Origin: Parelaphostrongylus tenuis
Taxonomy: Eukaryota; Nematoda; Chromadorea; Rhabditida; Metastrongylidae
Direction of reading: 5' to 3'
DNA length: 64,000 nucleotides
Assembly (NCBI GenBank): GCA_019055375.1
Contig: JAHQIW010000690.1
Location: 62,001 to 126,000 of the forward strand
The notes beneath the pieces were generated by a model. It made no database searches. It worked only from the letters and a program-made list of their open reading frames with translations, and had not been told where the DNA came from. This document shows, one piece after another, positions 36,401 through 49,229 of this stretch (positions within the stretch are counted from its first letter, which is position 1; each line of letters starts with the position of its first letter). The translations under genes were made by a program, and so were the position numbers.

Positions 36401-37784
36401 AAATATTGAATTATTATAATAATCCGCTACATATGCGTTCACTCTACTGTATGATTCTCAAGGCAAGACAAAAACAGAGGAAAAAAATAAGAAAGAATTT
36501 ATACGATTACAGTGCCTCATATTGTAGATATATGAATATTTCAGCCCAAAAAAAAAGCAGGCGTGAAAGTACCTAGAATTTCTAGAGTTAGAGGACATAA
36601 GTATAAGAACAAAGCAGAGCGACTACTGCTCATCTAGAATTGCCAGCTCCTTTAGTTGTCTCGAGGAATAGCGGCTGTTAGCGACCACCACGAGAATAGG
36701 CTGGCACACGCATTGCAAACACTACACACGAACGTTATGTTTTATCAGTCTTACATCTTATGTCAATAAAAAGATGGTATTGAAACCCATTAAAAAATTC
36801 CGACAACACTAGAGCATCGAGAAAAAAGTAGGATAAATATAGAAGTTTAGACACACGAGAGCCAACGCGCATTGATTTCAATGCGTGGTCCGACATTAAC
36901 AGCTGTTTGCAACTCAAAACCAACATATCCCTAACTCGTTGTGAATCATGATAGTTGAAATAGATATTGTTGGAGCCAATGAAACTTATTTTGCACTCTT
37001 CTTTTTGAAGGCTCGTATCTCCAAGCCAAAAAACTAGACAATCCTGATTTCGTGGAGCTGGAAGCAATGGTGTTCTCCAGGATGTTTCAGATGTTTGAGG
37101 TTGTTGTGCATCTGTTGGAAACTTTGAAAGTTCACATTTCCTTGTCGTTCTTTGTTAATTTCAATACTATATACCTTTGAAAGAGAGAGGTAATTAATAA
37201 AATTACATAAACCCATAGGGCGGCAAAGTAAAGTCTTTCGTATAGTTTTGTTGAGTTCTAGTCTACTTAAATGCTGAGTTGTCATAAAGATATCAGTAAT
37301 TGTTAAAAAAGCACGTTAGTTCACATGGTAATTACCAGTAGAGCCCATACGACCATAAAACACTAAATTATTACATTCAAATACGCGAGCAACTCCGGCA
37401 TCATATAAAAAATATCTAATCCGGCTTACCACCCAAAAAGCCAGTCATTACCAGTAAACCACGTCCCTATAGAGCGTCAGCGCTGCAATATCAAGACTTT
37501 TTCAAGTGTTTTCGGCGAAAAGACTGCTACTACTGGATTACTATGCTCTAATCTTTGCATAGCACTACACTTAACTAATTGGGGCGATCCTGACTGGAAG
37601 CCGAGCTTCTCGACTACGCAGAATTTGACTTTCACTCGAATCTCATCGCAGTTCAAAATGCAAGAACATCATCAGCTACGACATATGGCACCAAAATATT
37701 GTGAAGAATTGAAGAAAAGAAATATATTATTGAAAAGACAATCTTTACAATCAAACTATGGAGTCGAACTTCAAAAACTATAAT
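33428..37784. other. no assigned gene; probable 5' region of ttll-4
   Basis: The first ttll-4 exon(s), about 70 residues, should lie here or further upstream on the minus strand, but I could not identify them. Open frames at 35302-35607 and 36735-37067 (minus) and 34487-34717 (plus) have no recognised domains. One SINE-like copy at 35815-36085 is listed separately. Confidence 0.4.
35815..36085 (-). mobile_element. tRNA-derived SINE, family B relative
   Basis: Reverse strand: head GCGGGATTGCATAGTGGTTA with box B GATTCGATTATC; the 3' part shares CACAAAGGTCTTCAAACATTT with 52484-52502. Diverged from the four main family B copies. Confidence 0.5.
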
Positions 37785-37915
37785 ATTAATATACCTCATA
37801 ATTATTATTCGAGCCAACATGTCATGCGGTGTGTTATGGGCTCTTGTACAGCCAGCCGATACACTGTTTCGACCTTGGCAGCCTCGTCAGTTGGACACAA
37901 AAATCTGTGAGACTC
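37785..37915 (+). mobile_element. solo arm of foldback family F
   Basis: ATTCGAGCCAACATGTCATG ... TTTCGACCTTGGCAGCCTCG matches the left arm of 31850-32455; no facing arm seen. Confidence 0.6.
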
Positions 37916-38399
37916 AAGAATAGAGGAGCGATTCGAGGTTAAAATATTGTTCCTGTTACTAATATTACCAGTAGTAAGTCGAGAGGCCGACTTTCATACA
38001 GCATGAGTAGTCAAAACTATCTGATGAACTGCGATTATTTTAGCTCATACGAGGTCCTTTCAATCCCTTTAGATACGAAGGCTGACGTATCGGCGTTGAA
38101 AAAAAGTAGCTTTGAAAAAGAGGATGAAATCGTACGACAGTTTAGATCACTGGAATAGTTCAAAAACATAAAGAAGCCTGAAGCTACACAATGTTTCGCA
38201 GATGCTTCCAAACGAATCAGAAACTTTATGCTTCAACAATTTTTCTCAAAATCCATGTTAATATACTTAATTTCCCCATAAAATTATAACATTATATATA
38301 GATAAAAGCTCCTCGACATCCACCAAAATTCAAAGTTCATACATGAATTCAATCAAAGACAACAATAACTGCTCTTTAAAATAAAGACCGTCATTGTCC

Positions 38400-38780
38400 A
38401 TGATCATCTGCTAATCTGCAAGCTTCCGGATGTGCTCAAAAAACTATTCCTTGGGGTTTGGATAAAAAACTCTTGACATGCCTCTCTAACTTGATCAAAT
38501 ATCTCGAATCGGCGTCCATACAGGAAATGTTCCATTAAGCGAAAAAGACCATAATCGCACGGCGTACCGTTTGGATTGTAGGCCAGGTGCAGCAAGACCT
38601 CAACTCTCCCCAACTTATCAAACTTTTCTTGGTTTTCTTTGCTGTGTGAGGTCTGACATTGCCTTGTTGGGACAGCGCGCTTTCGACGAATTAATGTCGA
38701 GTACTTTTTTATCAACGCATCGTAGACTCGATTCCAGCTGCTCGCAATCTTATGGAGATATTCTTGATATATTCCCATAA
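38400..38780 (-). pseudogene. mariner transposase C-terminal fragment
   Basis: One open frame reads TSHSKENQEKFDKLGRVEVL, LHLAYNPNGTPCDYGLFRLM, then EHFLYGRRFEIFDQVREACQ and EFFIQTPRN. Matches the mariner stretch that in active copies has HPxYSPDLAPSDYHLF. Asp has been replaced (NPNGTPCDY), and the N-terminal half and ends are missing. Confidence 0.82.
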
Positions 38781-39334
38781 ATTTACGATAACCGAGATTG
38801 TGTTAAACAAACATGAAATTTGAATTTTTTGCGCTTACTAAGGACAATTCTTCTCAACCTAGTATTTAATTTGTATTTAAACTAGATTACAAAATTAAAC
38901 AACTGAACGGGAAAAGAATGCCTTCACCGTCGACTCTCAAGAGTGTCAAAACAAAATAAATTAAGCCGGCGTGAGTAAACACTCCAGGCGGTATAATATC
39001 TCTAATGAACAGATTCACCAACTACGGCCTCCAATTAATCTCAGTCACTTCCTCGCTCTCCTCTTCGGATTTAACTAAGACGACGCGAGCAACCCGCTCG
39101 CCATTAGCATTAATTTCAGTCCCGAAGTACGACTGCAGATCATTTCCTAAGTTACTATACATATTTATATACTTTAATTACACTTACTGGATAATATATT
39201 ACAACATAGGCACATGATTATTTTAGCTCCCTAGAAGCTGTCGATGAAACCGATTTTGTTGCCAATAGTTGACGTGATCTTGGTTTGATTCTATAAGATG
39301 GCATAGATCTATTCTTAGAGCTGTCACTCATATC

Positions 39335-39640
39335 ACTAGTCCTCCTCTCAATCGTTGAGTGAATTGATCAAATGGCAAAAATGCCTCCATTCATCTCTGC
39401 TCCATGCCGCAACTGCCCAATGTGTTCCACAAAGCTTACTAAGCGCCACGCTTTTTTCTTCTTCGTCTCACTAAATAAGTTTAGTCAACTGATCAATGGT
39501 CTTCCTCTTGCTGCTTAACATCCCGTAGAACCCACTAAATAACGGCTCATTTCCCTTGGTTGTCGTTAAGACACACCACATGTTCGGCTCATCTGATCGA
39601 CATCTGGGCGTATACGAGCGCAATCTCATCTTTGGTCGAC
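39335..39640 (-). pseudogene. degenerate RTE-type LINE 3' fragment
   Basis: Reverse strand aligns with 9605-9945: CGACAACCAAGGGAAATGAG (the NDNRW region), GATGTTAAGCAGCAAGAGGA, GGAACACATTGGGCAGTTGC, ending near CTCAACGATTGAGAGGAGG. Many stops. Confidence 0.6.
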
Positions 39641-40719
39641 GTAAGTCGGAAATTTTGTTAGGAATGATGAAATTCTCAATGAGAAGAAGCTGTGCAATTG
39701 ACGGAAACTAAAGATTTGACCCGGAAAAGCAACTTCCAATACAAAGTTATTGCAAGCTGTTTCTGAGTGAGAGAAGAAAATGAGAATAATCATAGAACCC
39801 AACAAAGCCCTGTACTAAACACAATCAATGAAGTAAGGTACAATATGAGCAAAAAATGCACATCACCTAGAGCAGAAATAAAGGGGAAAACGAACAATTC
39901 ACAAAAACCACGACAAGCCTAAGTAACATTAGATCTTTTTTCGAATCAAAAGGGTAAGCATACATGCTCATCTTCAAGGTAGACAATGTCAGCAATATAG
40001 AATTGTGAGATTACGAGGTTCGCAGTCATTGCTTATCAAATCAGCAGATTTCGACTTGCAATCATTTTATGATAGAAGGAAAATTACTGGAAATCTTTTT
40101 TCACTTTCGTTCAAGCGCATACCACTTGCAGTGATCTAATCCATATTGGTTTAGACAAAATTCAAACTGACAAGATAATAGATCCACAAAAAAGAAATTT
40201 AGGGATTCGCTAGAACTATCTATGGTGGAGCAACATTCAAATTTGTAGTAGGTTTCTCATTCTTCAGGAAAAGAAGTTGAAGACATTAGAAATTGACGAT
40301 TTGCAAGAGAGAATATCAATAAACCATTTCAAACGAATCCAGTGAAAAAATGTTAAACCACCCTCAGCAATCCTGGATATCAATAATAGAAAATACTTCT
40401 TTATGACAGAAATATAGGAAAGAATATTATATTCGAAAAATACGACGCACTACCTTACTCATCACAAACATACAGTTGACGTAGTAAAAAAATCAATACT
40501 TAAATGTTAGGGTAAATTCACAAGTTCTGCGCTATTTTTAGTGAATCATTGCTTACCCCTAAAAAACTACTATATTTATCATAACGACGAACCGCAATAC
40601 TGCTAAGATAGGCAGCATCTGACTTTGTAATATACTGCCTACAAACTTCCTTTCGATAGTAATCAGCCCATGTTCTAATGTGCTCGTACAATACTAAACC
40701 TTCAGGAATGGAAACTCAC

Positions 40720-40918
40720 TTCGTGTCTGCAGATTTGCATATCATTTTCTGAAGCGCAGCAAGCAAGAGAAACAATACTTTCTCTGTTTCTTTTAACCAC
40801 AACACGGAGATACGGTAATTGTGGCTCTTTGGAACCATTTTTAAGCCTTTCCTTTGAGGCCATTTTCCGTTTTGTAAGCCATCCATTAGAACGGACCATT
40901 TCGCCGTGTCGAAGTTGG
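40720..40918 (-). CDS. candidate coding exon, unassigned
   Basis: An open segment of about 66 residues, reading YQLRHGEMVRSNGWLTKRKM onward and ending ENDMQICRHE, stops exactly at a strong donor (GAA|gtgagt, phase 0). Its 5' side may be an acceptor after aataag near 40919. A second frame over the same bases is also fully open (contains LQNGKWPQRKGLKMVPKSHN). It lies between the two recognised minus-strand genes and could be a 5' exon of ttll-4 or part of an unknown gene. No homology recognised. Confidence 0.25.
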
Positions 40919-40939
40919 TAACTTATTACTAAGTCGATA

Positions 40940-43900
40940 CCATTCTCAGCGAGAGAGGGTGATTTGTTCGGATGTTATGAGAACAGAGAAAAAAAAATGA
41001 AAACACAGAGTGCTGCTGTTTGAAACTGACTCTTCTTCTTTTGTCAGCTGTCATATAAAGAACACATAACACAGAAATACCAGTTTTTCCACATTTAACG
41101 ATAATTCCCATGAACAGTCAAAAACTTGAGGATTTGGGAACTCCCTAGAGTTATAGAAAACACTTAACGCCACATTATTCGTGCACGTGCTATTTCAGAA
41201 ATTTCAATTTTAGATAAACCAAAACTCACAAAAAACTAAAAAAGAAACTTAAGCATCTAAAATTTCAATACTAGAAGGGCATTTGCAGACCCTAACAATA
41301 ATCACGTAGATGTCATTATATCTGCTTGGGCGACAACGTGTTTTTAAGTTGCTACGAGCTTCAGCGAAAACAGACAAAAATTCCACATGATAGAATGGAA
41401 GTAACTTGCTTCTTTTTGACAACGGTTTCTTCATATTTCAAATGCTTTTATATCAATCAGTGGTTCAATATTAGCCAAAATGTGATTATTTGAAGATGAA
41501 AGCGACTATTTCTTCCGTATAAGAAGCACTGAATTTTGAAAAACACGTGTTTACAATATTATTCTGCTACTACCATGCTAAAAAATTTGAATCTTTTGAG
41601 AAAATCGTAGGCTGTTGCAGAAGAATAATTTTGTATTCGTGTCATATCTTTTGACTAACTGCTCTCAGACATCTGGTGACACCCTTTCATATGAAGACAG
41701 AATAATAATCCGAAAGGACAGTTGTAAAACACATGAACATATGTCAATGGAGAATATTCAAATTGCGAGACAAAATGCAACCAGCCGGAAATATTGCCTC
41801 CTGCCATTATAGGACCGGATGTAAATTCGACAAATTCCGTTCGAAAATCAGAACATGCCTTGTGCTCAAAATTCAATAACAAAAATAATAATAACAACAA
41901 GAGCGTCACCGAACCTTAACAGGAAACATGTGAAGCCAAGTATTGTCGATTGAAACAAAAATGAAAACTAGACTCGCCCGTGATATTCAGCACGCTGAGA
42001 ACAACAACAATGTTATGCATCCGTTTGACAATCTTGATAACCACGCCTTTGTGAGAACATGACAGCATTCACAACTACTGACTAACGAACTTTCTATTCA
42101 TACTGGGATGACATAAACCGCAGAACTTCCAGAAAAACTTCACGAGCGCTTTTCATCTTTACAAATCACGAATTTCTATATCGATGACGATGACTAGAAT
42201 AAAGCTTTGAAAAGTTAAGAAAAAACATAGTTCTGTGGACAATTTCTATTCAACGGAGGGTCAAGATCTGTACGCCTGCCCGCAAAACTCTTCATGTAAT
42301 TTCATTCACACTACGATAGTGAAATGGCTTCCAATATATCACCTATATGTCAGGCGCAAGATAACCTTTGTGTTTACGAATAGAAGTTCAAGGAAATTTA
42401 TGTCTATGGTGATATACATGAGAGAAGCAAAAGGTCGATGAGTGTACGATCAGGACACTCCGGAAATAAATGACGTCTTGAACCAGCTGTATCCACAGCT
42501 GGTGTCTATTCTTGATGACGTTGTAATCTTACGTTGAATTTAGATCATTCACTCAACACACCCATTGTACATGAACAATTTGGGATTATGTAAGTAATTC
42601 TGCTTTTTTGATAAAATCAAAAATGCAAGAGCTTTCGTCACATGACGTGCACGCTTAACCACTTCATCCATTTGCTTCGCTGTTTTGTACTCCTTCATAA
42701 AGTATCAGGTCTGTGAATGCATTCGATTATGATTCAAAAAGCCGTCGTTTCTTCATTTTCGTACTGATCGTTAGTTAAGTATGCTATCCATTAAATTTAT
42801 AGGCAGTCGTAATATAACGTTAATAGCTTTTAGCCGACCGGCTAAACATGACTTGAGAGGTGGAGAGTCTTTACTCGACTAGTAATTTCATCTCGACGAC
42901 ACTGATTCCTGCCATTAGCCAGCCAACAGAACGACCAAAGAGAGTTCCACCATAAAATCCTTTTGATAATAAAAAAAAAGGACAGCACTTTATATACAGC
43001 ATGACTGAAGAATTTTTTAGAGCACAAAAACATGATCAGCGTACGTAACTCGCACTTCCGGTCCAAACTAATATATTAATACGTACTCTTTGAGGACAAT
43101 GTCGAAGAGTACATGAAAAAGCCAACAAACTGCTATGTAAACAAAAAGTCTAAGAAATTTTCTCAATCTAAACGTGTACGCATTCTCAATCGCACATTCT
43201 TAATAGTAACAGAGTGATCTGAATACTAAAGAACAAGTATAGAGGTACATCAGTGGTTGGTAAATACAAAAACTGTGTTGCCAAACTAACCCAGCATGGG
43301 AGTCTGGATTGAAATCACAGCAAATCAAAGCTCTAAGATATATGTAAAATTTACAGGTGTTGATAGATACAGATAGAGATAATATCCCTGGAATTAGACT
43401 TTCACCGATAGCTGTGGACAAATAAGTAGTCGCAGAAAAAAGAAACGAATCTTCCGGCGCTTGTGGACGTTGCAGGACTGAGTAGCAAATTTCATCTAAG
43501 CGTACGAGAAGCGGTTTTGTAGTTAATCATACGAAATGTATAAGGAGATCTAACGAGTTATTGCGAACTAGAAGAAATCATAGAGAATACTTGACACCGA
43601 TGTAGAGGCAAATGATTGTAAGCTTCCGAAAATCACCTCATCAATAATGTGACGACATTGAGCTTAAGCAACAAGAATCAAATAGAAGGACATGTGATTA
43701 ATAATTTACAGCTGAGCTATTCTTTTTATCTTACTGAGAAAACCGAGCTGCTTATAATCAATGACGATTAAGCTGATGATGCGATGTGAAAATAATCACA
43801 ACTCATAGATACCGTTTTCAAGCAAAAACAATTACTTTATAGAACGATGGATCTCTTGCGCTTATTCGGTGAATTTTATTCACTTCGAAAACAAAAGAAT

Positions 43901-44289
43901 GATGAGAGATAGCGGAGCTGAATAACATTAAGATATTAGCTCTTTCACGACCATGTACGCTGTCGTTGTGAGTCTCGGGCGGCGTACCTCTTGATTTCAA
44001 TGCGCACGATTTTTCCTAACCTATTCTGACGCATACAGCTTCGGGCTAGATTTCTGCAAGATAACTTATATTAGATTTTTTCCATAAGTTTTGGCACTAG
44101 AGCAATAAACACCAGGTTTACTAACCAAAAGTAATTAGATTGATATGATTTTAATATGGTTGAACGGGGATTTTTTTTTTGCAAACATTTGGTACACAAC
44201 TTGATTACACTTGCTTTGAGAATGAGCTGTCGCGGGAACAAATTCGTTTACTACTCATACACGAATGGTGCGTAGGGGAAAAGCTAGTG
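40940..44289. other. no gene seen
   Basis: AT-rich; open frames such as 41655-41909 and 43200-43421 (minus) are Leu/Ser-rich and without splice-bounded coding character. No recognised transposon. Confidence 0.4.
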
Positions 44290-44470
44290 AAGGCACGTAA
44301 GACCAATGGAGCTTGATGTGGACGGCCCGAGCTCTGCTGATCCTCCAGACTGTTCTGTCCAGCTTTGAACTTCCCAAACCACTTCCTAGGCGTTCTTTCT
44401 GCAACCGTATCATCGTCACAAGCCTCACTGACCTTGCGCGCAGCTTTACTAACATTTTCCCCTAGGCGTC
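44290..44470 (-). pseudogene. mariner transposase N-terminal (helix-turn-helix) fragment
   Basis: Frame reads ARKVSEACDDDTVAERTPRK, WFGKFKAGQNSLEDQQSSGR, PHQAP. This matches the mariner W..F..G...LED..R.GRP motif. Only this domain survives. Confidence 0.75.
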
Positions 44471-45509
44471 AACTTGTACATTACTAGCAAGCAAATTTCT
44501 TCCCATGACAGCTCTATCTCAGAGTAAGGATAAGCAAATTGTATACTAAAATGTTTGCAAGAAAATGTGCGTTTGAACGATATCAAAATCGTGACAATTT
44601 CAATATTCAGGTTAATAAATCTGATATTTACTGCTCTAATGCCAAAACTTATGAAATAACCTTACAGAACAACGGTTTTATACTCCCGGTCCACAGATAG
44701 GCGTTCCAACGTGCTGTGTACTTGCAGTAAGCCATTTTCCAACCAAGGGATGGAATAATTGGTGGAATCAGGAGCATGGAATGTATATACTAAAACTACA
44801 TTTCAACTAATGTACAAAACTATACGAGAAGCTGATAACATCGTGGTTCAATAAAGGATTTGTTTTTTCTTATCACACACAAGAGGTGTTCGAAAACACT
44901 GGAACATGCACAGAAGAGCATAAAGCATGAGCTAAATTTGAAGAGACATGAAAGATATGTGAGGAGACCACGTGATAGAAAGAAACCTCAAAAAATAGGT
45001 GTACATGCCTCTGTTACATGAGCTCAAGAATCGAACATCCTGATTTCAATCAGTAAAAATATTACAGGTTAATCAAAAACTTGAGATACGGGACAGTGGA
45101 TGACCTATGCTTACTTTCAAGAAAACATACTTTAGCGACGGCACTACAAAAAAATGTCATGAAAGGTTCCAGTTCAAGAACAAACAAGTTAATATCATAC
45201 TCTACGAGTATGACCTAAAGTTTCTTTTCCGTTATCGTAGAGTACTACCAGAAAAAACCTGCATAGATGTCACGCCTGACAAAATCCTTTCATCATTTCC
45301 AAAAAACTTTACCCCGCCTACCATAATTACATTACCCAAAATTCTTATGAAGGATTTGATTTTGGGATTTTTTAAATAGCAGTTCTAAAAAACAAGTTAA
45401 TACCATACTATTAACACAATTCTTATTACACAATACTAGAAATACGTACTAACCACATTTAGAAAAAAAAAATAAGGAAGCCGTATTTCTTCACCAAAAG
45501 CAGTAGTTG

Positions 45510-45856
45510 AGTCATTGCCAGAAAGAGTATTTCAAGCCATTTCGAGGTTGGTACGTTAGTGGCTTACGTACGTTTCGGCGGTTTCGTCGGCCTCATCGGA
45601 GCCAGACGCCTCGCACGCAGGCTTTTCTAGTGATAAAGGGACTGGGAAACACTGCTACAGTGGAACACGAAATCGTGGTTTTCACCATATTATCCAGTCG
45701 ATGGTAGACGGCTGTTATTAGAACAATGCTCCTTAGACGTCATCAGTTGCGGGACATGCGTGCGGGTATTGGCCCTGATGAGGGCGAGCGAAACCGTACG
45801 TAATTCACCATATACCAACCTCGAAAGGCTTGAAATATTCTTTCTGGCAATACTAC
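45510..45856. mobile_element. MITE with about 40-bp terminal inverted repeats
   Basis: Left end ATTGCCAGAAAGAGTATTTC ... CATTTCGAGGTTGGTA; right end is its reverse (TACCAACCTCGAAAGGCTTG ... TCTTTCTGGCAAT). Subterminal TTACGTACGTTTCGGCGG faces CGAAACCGTACGTAATTC. Non-coding. Confidence 0.8.
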
Positions 45857-46979
45857 GCTCATAACGAGGTTCTATAAACCCGTTGCATGTAAGGAACAGT
45901 TGTATTTTCATTACTATTAACGACTAAAGTCGATATAGCGTTACTAAGATTGGGTCAAAATCTAGTTTCTCCGTCTCACTAAAGCTAAGTCGGTTTGTAA
46001 ATATTTCGACAGACGACTTTCACTAGATTTCAGCATGAATATTGAAAATTTCTTGCTTGCAATAGTCAATATTCCTTCATATGTAGAAGGCAGAAAACAA
46101 ACCACGTGCACGTTTTATTTGAGAGAAAGTATATTTTTCTATAGATTCACTGGCAGCAAACAAGATACTGCCTTTATCATTAGATGAATCTTTGAGGTGC
46201 ATAAAAAGTGTCCAGTCCCTTAGCAGATAATGTCACAATTAGGTTATAAACATAAAATTTTTATCCGATTCAATTGAATTTTCTCATTTCATGAGGTTCC
46301 TCGTCGCCTTTTGTTCTTCGAGATGAGAAGAGAATTGATAAATTGCTCGAAAAAGTAAGTAAACGACTTACTTTAATCACTAGATAAGCAAAAACCCACC
46401 TTCGACTTTCGCTGCACCATCTTCGCTCGTACAATGTGAAGATGTTTGCGTAACAAAATCACACGTGGTCTTCACACTCATTGTGTTATTCTGGAAGAAA
46501 GTATCAGTAATGTACAGAAAAACTACTTAGATATAGAAATTAGCCGAGTAGTAATAAGGATAAATCATCTTTTTAGAGAAATAGGCAGTGAAAAATCACG
46601 TGACGACGACGATGAAAATGACAGAGGAATATCTGAGGGATTAAAGAAAATTAACAAAAATATGTAACTGAACTATCACAGTCACTGGACGCGGAACAAA
46701 GACGGGAAATCTGAAAATTTCTTATCTTTTTCCTGCTTTTCAGCTGTGATTTGAGTTAGAAATATACATATAAGAATGTTGAGTGGTATGTGAATCATCC
46801 GACATCAAGCAGGAATTGAGCCCGTGTTTCATTCAAAGAGGGGGGCGCCTACAACCACTACACGACCGAGGTCATAGCTTTGTTACCGATTCTTCCTACT
46901 CTCTCATCACTAACTCAGTTCACTTTCGAGCAACGTTCAGTGCACCTTACTCTGAAGAATTACGGTTTCATCACAGGTG
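45857..46979. other. no gene seen
   Basis: The plus-strand open frame 46446-46667 ends with an acidic stretch (EKSRDDDDENDRGISEGLKK) but has no recognised domain or splice partners. Confidence 0.35.
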
Positions 46980-47193
46980 TTAACCCTTTCAGGACCGTGG
47001 ACCCACTATCTTTGCATTTTCAACTGACAACCTTGGGCAGTCTGCTCCACCTTCCCTGCATCTATAACCCCCAGCGTGCTGCGTCTAACAATGGTACGCT
47101 AGGGATTACAAATGCAGAGGAGATGGCGCAAATCATACGGAGTTGTCGTTTAGAGATGCAGAGGCCGTGGGTCCACAGCCCCGAAAGGATTAA
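46980..47193. mobile_element. TTAA-flanked palindromic MITE (piggyBac-like)
   Basis: Starts TTAACCCTTTCAGGACCGTG and ends with the reverse of TTAATCCTTTCGGGGCTGTG. The arms continue with GGACCCAC / GTGGGTCC. TTAA at both ends is the piggyBac superfamily target site. Confidence 0.7.
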
Positions 47194-47394
47194 ACGGCAT
47201 TTAGCTGTTGTACTTACAAGGAGAAAAGCCGTCATTAAAAAATCTCAAAATAAAACTTTATTGAGGAAAAAGTAGCTACTGGGAGCGCATGCCCGCTGCA
47301 AAAGTACAAAAGGCAACTCTATTTCATGGATTATTTCTTAAATCTTTCGTTAAACAATAATGCACTTGATATTTGATAGTTTAACAGGCCGTCC

Positions 47395-47705
47395 TCAGTG
47401 CTAGTGCGGGCCCCAGTACAGGTAAAACATGATCCTTTAGCTGTTTTGTTCACTGGAGTCTCGAGGTAGGCATAGACGGGGCTTCCTCAGGTCGTCACCA
47501 CATGAGAGCAGTTGCCGGCCTTTGTGAGCCAGAAGGAAATTACTACCTCGCGACTAATAGCTACCAAGCCAGTGGTCATTCCTGGTACTGTTTACTCTTA
47601 ACTCCCGTAGGACTCCTTACATTAGGTGGCCCTACGGGGGCAGAGAGGTTGAACTATTTACTGTACCTCGTAGTCCAACCCAGGAACACCTGCCAGCCAC
47701 GATGA
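47395..47705 (+). repeat. GC-richer segment with a short open frame, probably a repeat
   Basis: Composition changes sharply from its surroundings. The open frame 47502-47705 reads VAGLCEPEGNYYLATNSYQA; no family recognised. Could be the edge of a retroelement. Confidence 0.3.
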
Positions 47706-47799
47706 GGAGGTAAACCATTTCGGAGGAAATAACGATATAAAATATTTTTTTTTACTTTACTTGATCCTTCTTCACAATGCTTTTTTCACTACGCCGATT

Positions 47800-48003
47800 C
47801 CGATACCTCTAGCATTTAATTGGTTTTTTCGTTCCTGAACGTCTTAGAATACTGGTTGAGCGAGTCTTTTTGTAATCTCGAGTATAATAGTCTGGCTGGG
47901 GCGTTCCATAGGGCTTTTGTTGTTGACTGTCGTAGAGTGTTGGGGAGCGGGGTTTAGTCCGCACGTGCCGCGACGACCACCACAACCACTCGACCACGGC
48001 ATC
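47800..48003 (-). mobile_element. tRNA-derived SINE, family B
   Basis: Reverse copy with CTTAGAATACTGGTTGAGCG, GGCGTTCCATAGGGC and head CCACAACCACTCGACCACGG. Confidence 0.7.
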
Positions 48004-48689
48004 CTCCTAACACGAAATCGAAAGCTATCAAATAAAGCCTCTTGATAGGCTCTTGATATCCAACCCTACTTCCTGCTTAATTTTCACTCCTCATTGATCA
48101 TTCAGTACCAAATGATTACGGAAAAGCTGGAATCTGTTCCAAAAAAGAGAAAAAGAACCTCGCGAGGCAAGGAAAGTCGCGCGCGCTCAGCAATCGACTC
48201 GTGCCAAACGACAGGGTACAGTCCGGGTCATAACGTCAGGAGTGTGGAGATACTGATAGAACCTGGGACATGAAGTGGAGGACTGTGAAGAGGACAAAGA
48301 GGGGGGAAGGGAAAGAAAGGTAATCGGAGCTTTGAAGTCATCTAGGATCCAAAGTTTTGCTCGTATCTCAGCACTCCTGTGATCTCTTCAAAGCATTCCA
48401 GTTCACCAAACAGTGGAACGTGAGCCCTTCATGTTCTCTTCATGACACTTTCCCGTAATTATCCTCTTACTCCAGAAAAATCTTCTAACTGACGGACTGG
48501 AACGGATTTCCGCCTGATTTCTTCTTATGCTCGAGATTTACTGAACAAAAGGTTGTCACTAGTAGTGATGATGTAATGATCTTGCAAGTACAATCTGGAG
48601 TGTAACACATTTCTCAACATGTGATGGCCAGATGAAAAAAACGTATAGAGTAGATGTTAACAGCTTTTCAATGGCCATTATAAAATATC

Positions 48690-48985
48690 ACCATGCACTT
48701 CAATGAATACTCTTGAAGCCGTACAACATAAAACATCGAAAACATTACTGGTAAACCTACGTTTCGGCTTCCTTGCAAGCCTTCTCAGTACCCCACTATT
48801 ATTACGAACCACCGCCAAAACTGTATCCCTGAATCTCAAGTGAAAGGACCACTTGATGTGGTAGTGATGAGGCTTGAGAGAAAGCCGAAACGTCCGTCCA
48901 CCACTAGAGATGCCATACCAGACCTCTGTAGGGCTCGAAATATTTCATCAGACTGTATTGAATTTTTAAGCAACGTCTCAAAAAA
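48690..48985. mobile_element. foldback element, family G (solo copy)
   Basis: Arms ACCTACGTTTCGGCTTCCTT and, reversed, GAGAAAGCCGAAACGTCCGT, plus GACCTCTGTAGGGCTCGAAA. Same family as the 61190-64000 cluster. Confidence 0.6.
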
Positions 48986-49057
48986 GTTGATTGAAATGTA
49001 TTGGAATTATTATTATTCTAAATATAAGCATTGATGTAGAAAAATGTGCAAAACTTT

Positions 49058-49122
49058 AGCGTCACGTGAGACTCGAACCCGCATTTCACCCACGGTGAGT
49101 TCGAGTCCCAGCTGACGTTAAG
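49058..49122. repeat. hairpin of two facing tRNA T-arm-like sequences
   Basis: TTAGCGTCACGTGAGACTCG facing GAGTTCGAGTCCCAGCTGAC: each half carries a box B-like GACTCGAAC/GTTCGAGTC. Related to the repeat at 12035-12107 (shares CAGCTGAC and the TGCACACCA.TCTAC flank). Confidence 0.6.
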
Positions 49123-49229
49123 GTCTGCACACCATTCTACATCGATGGGTGCATCTATATGACAGCAGAGCTAGAAATGTTTTAACTGAAAGGAACATTA
49201 TCTTATTTTAGACGACCTGTCCTTTACAA

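Noticed and set aside
46880..47275. 131-residue plus-strand open frame
   Set aside because: It runs straight through the palindromic TTAA MITE, so most of it is repeat sequence.
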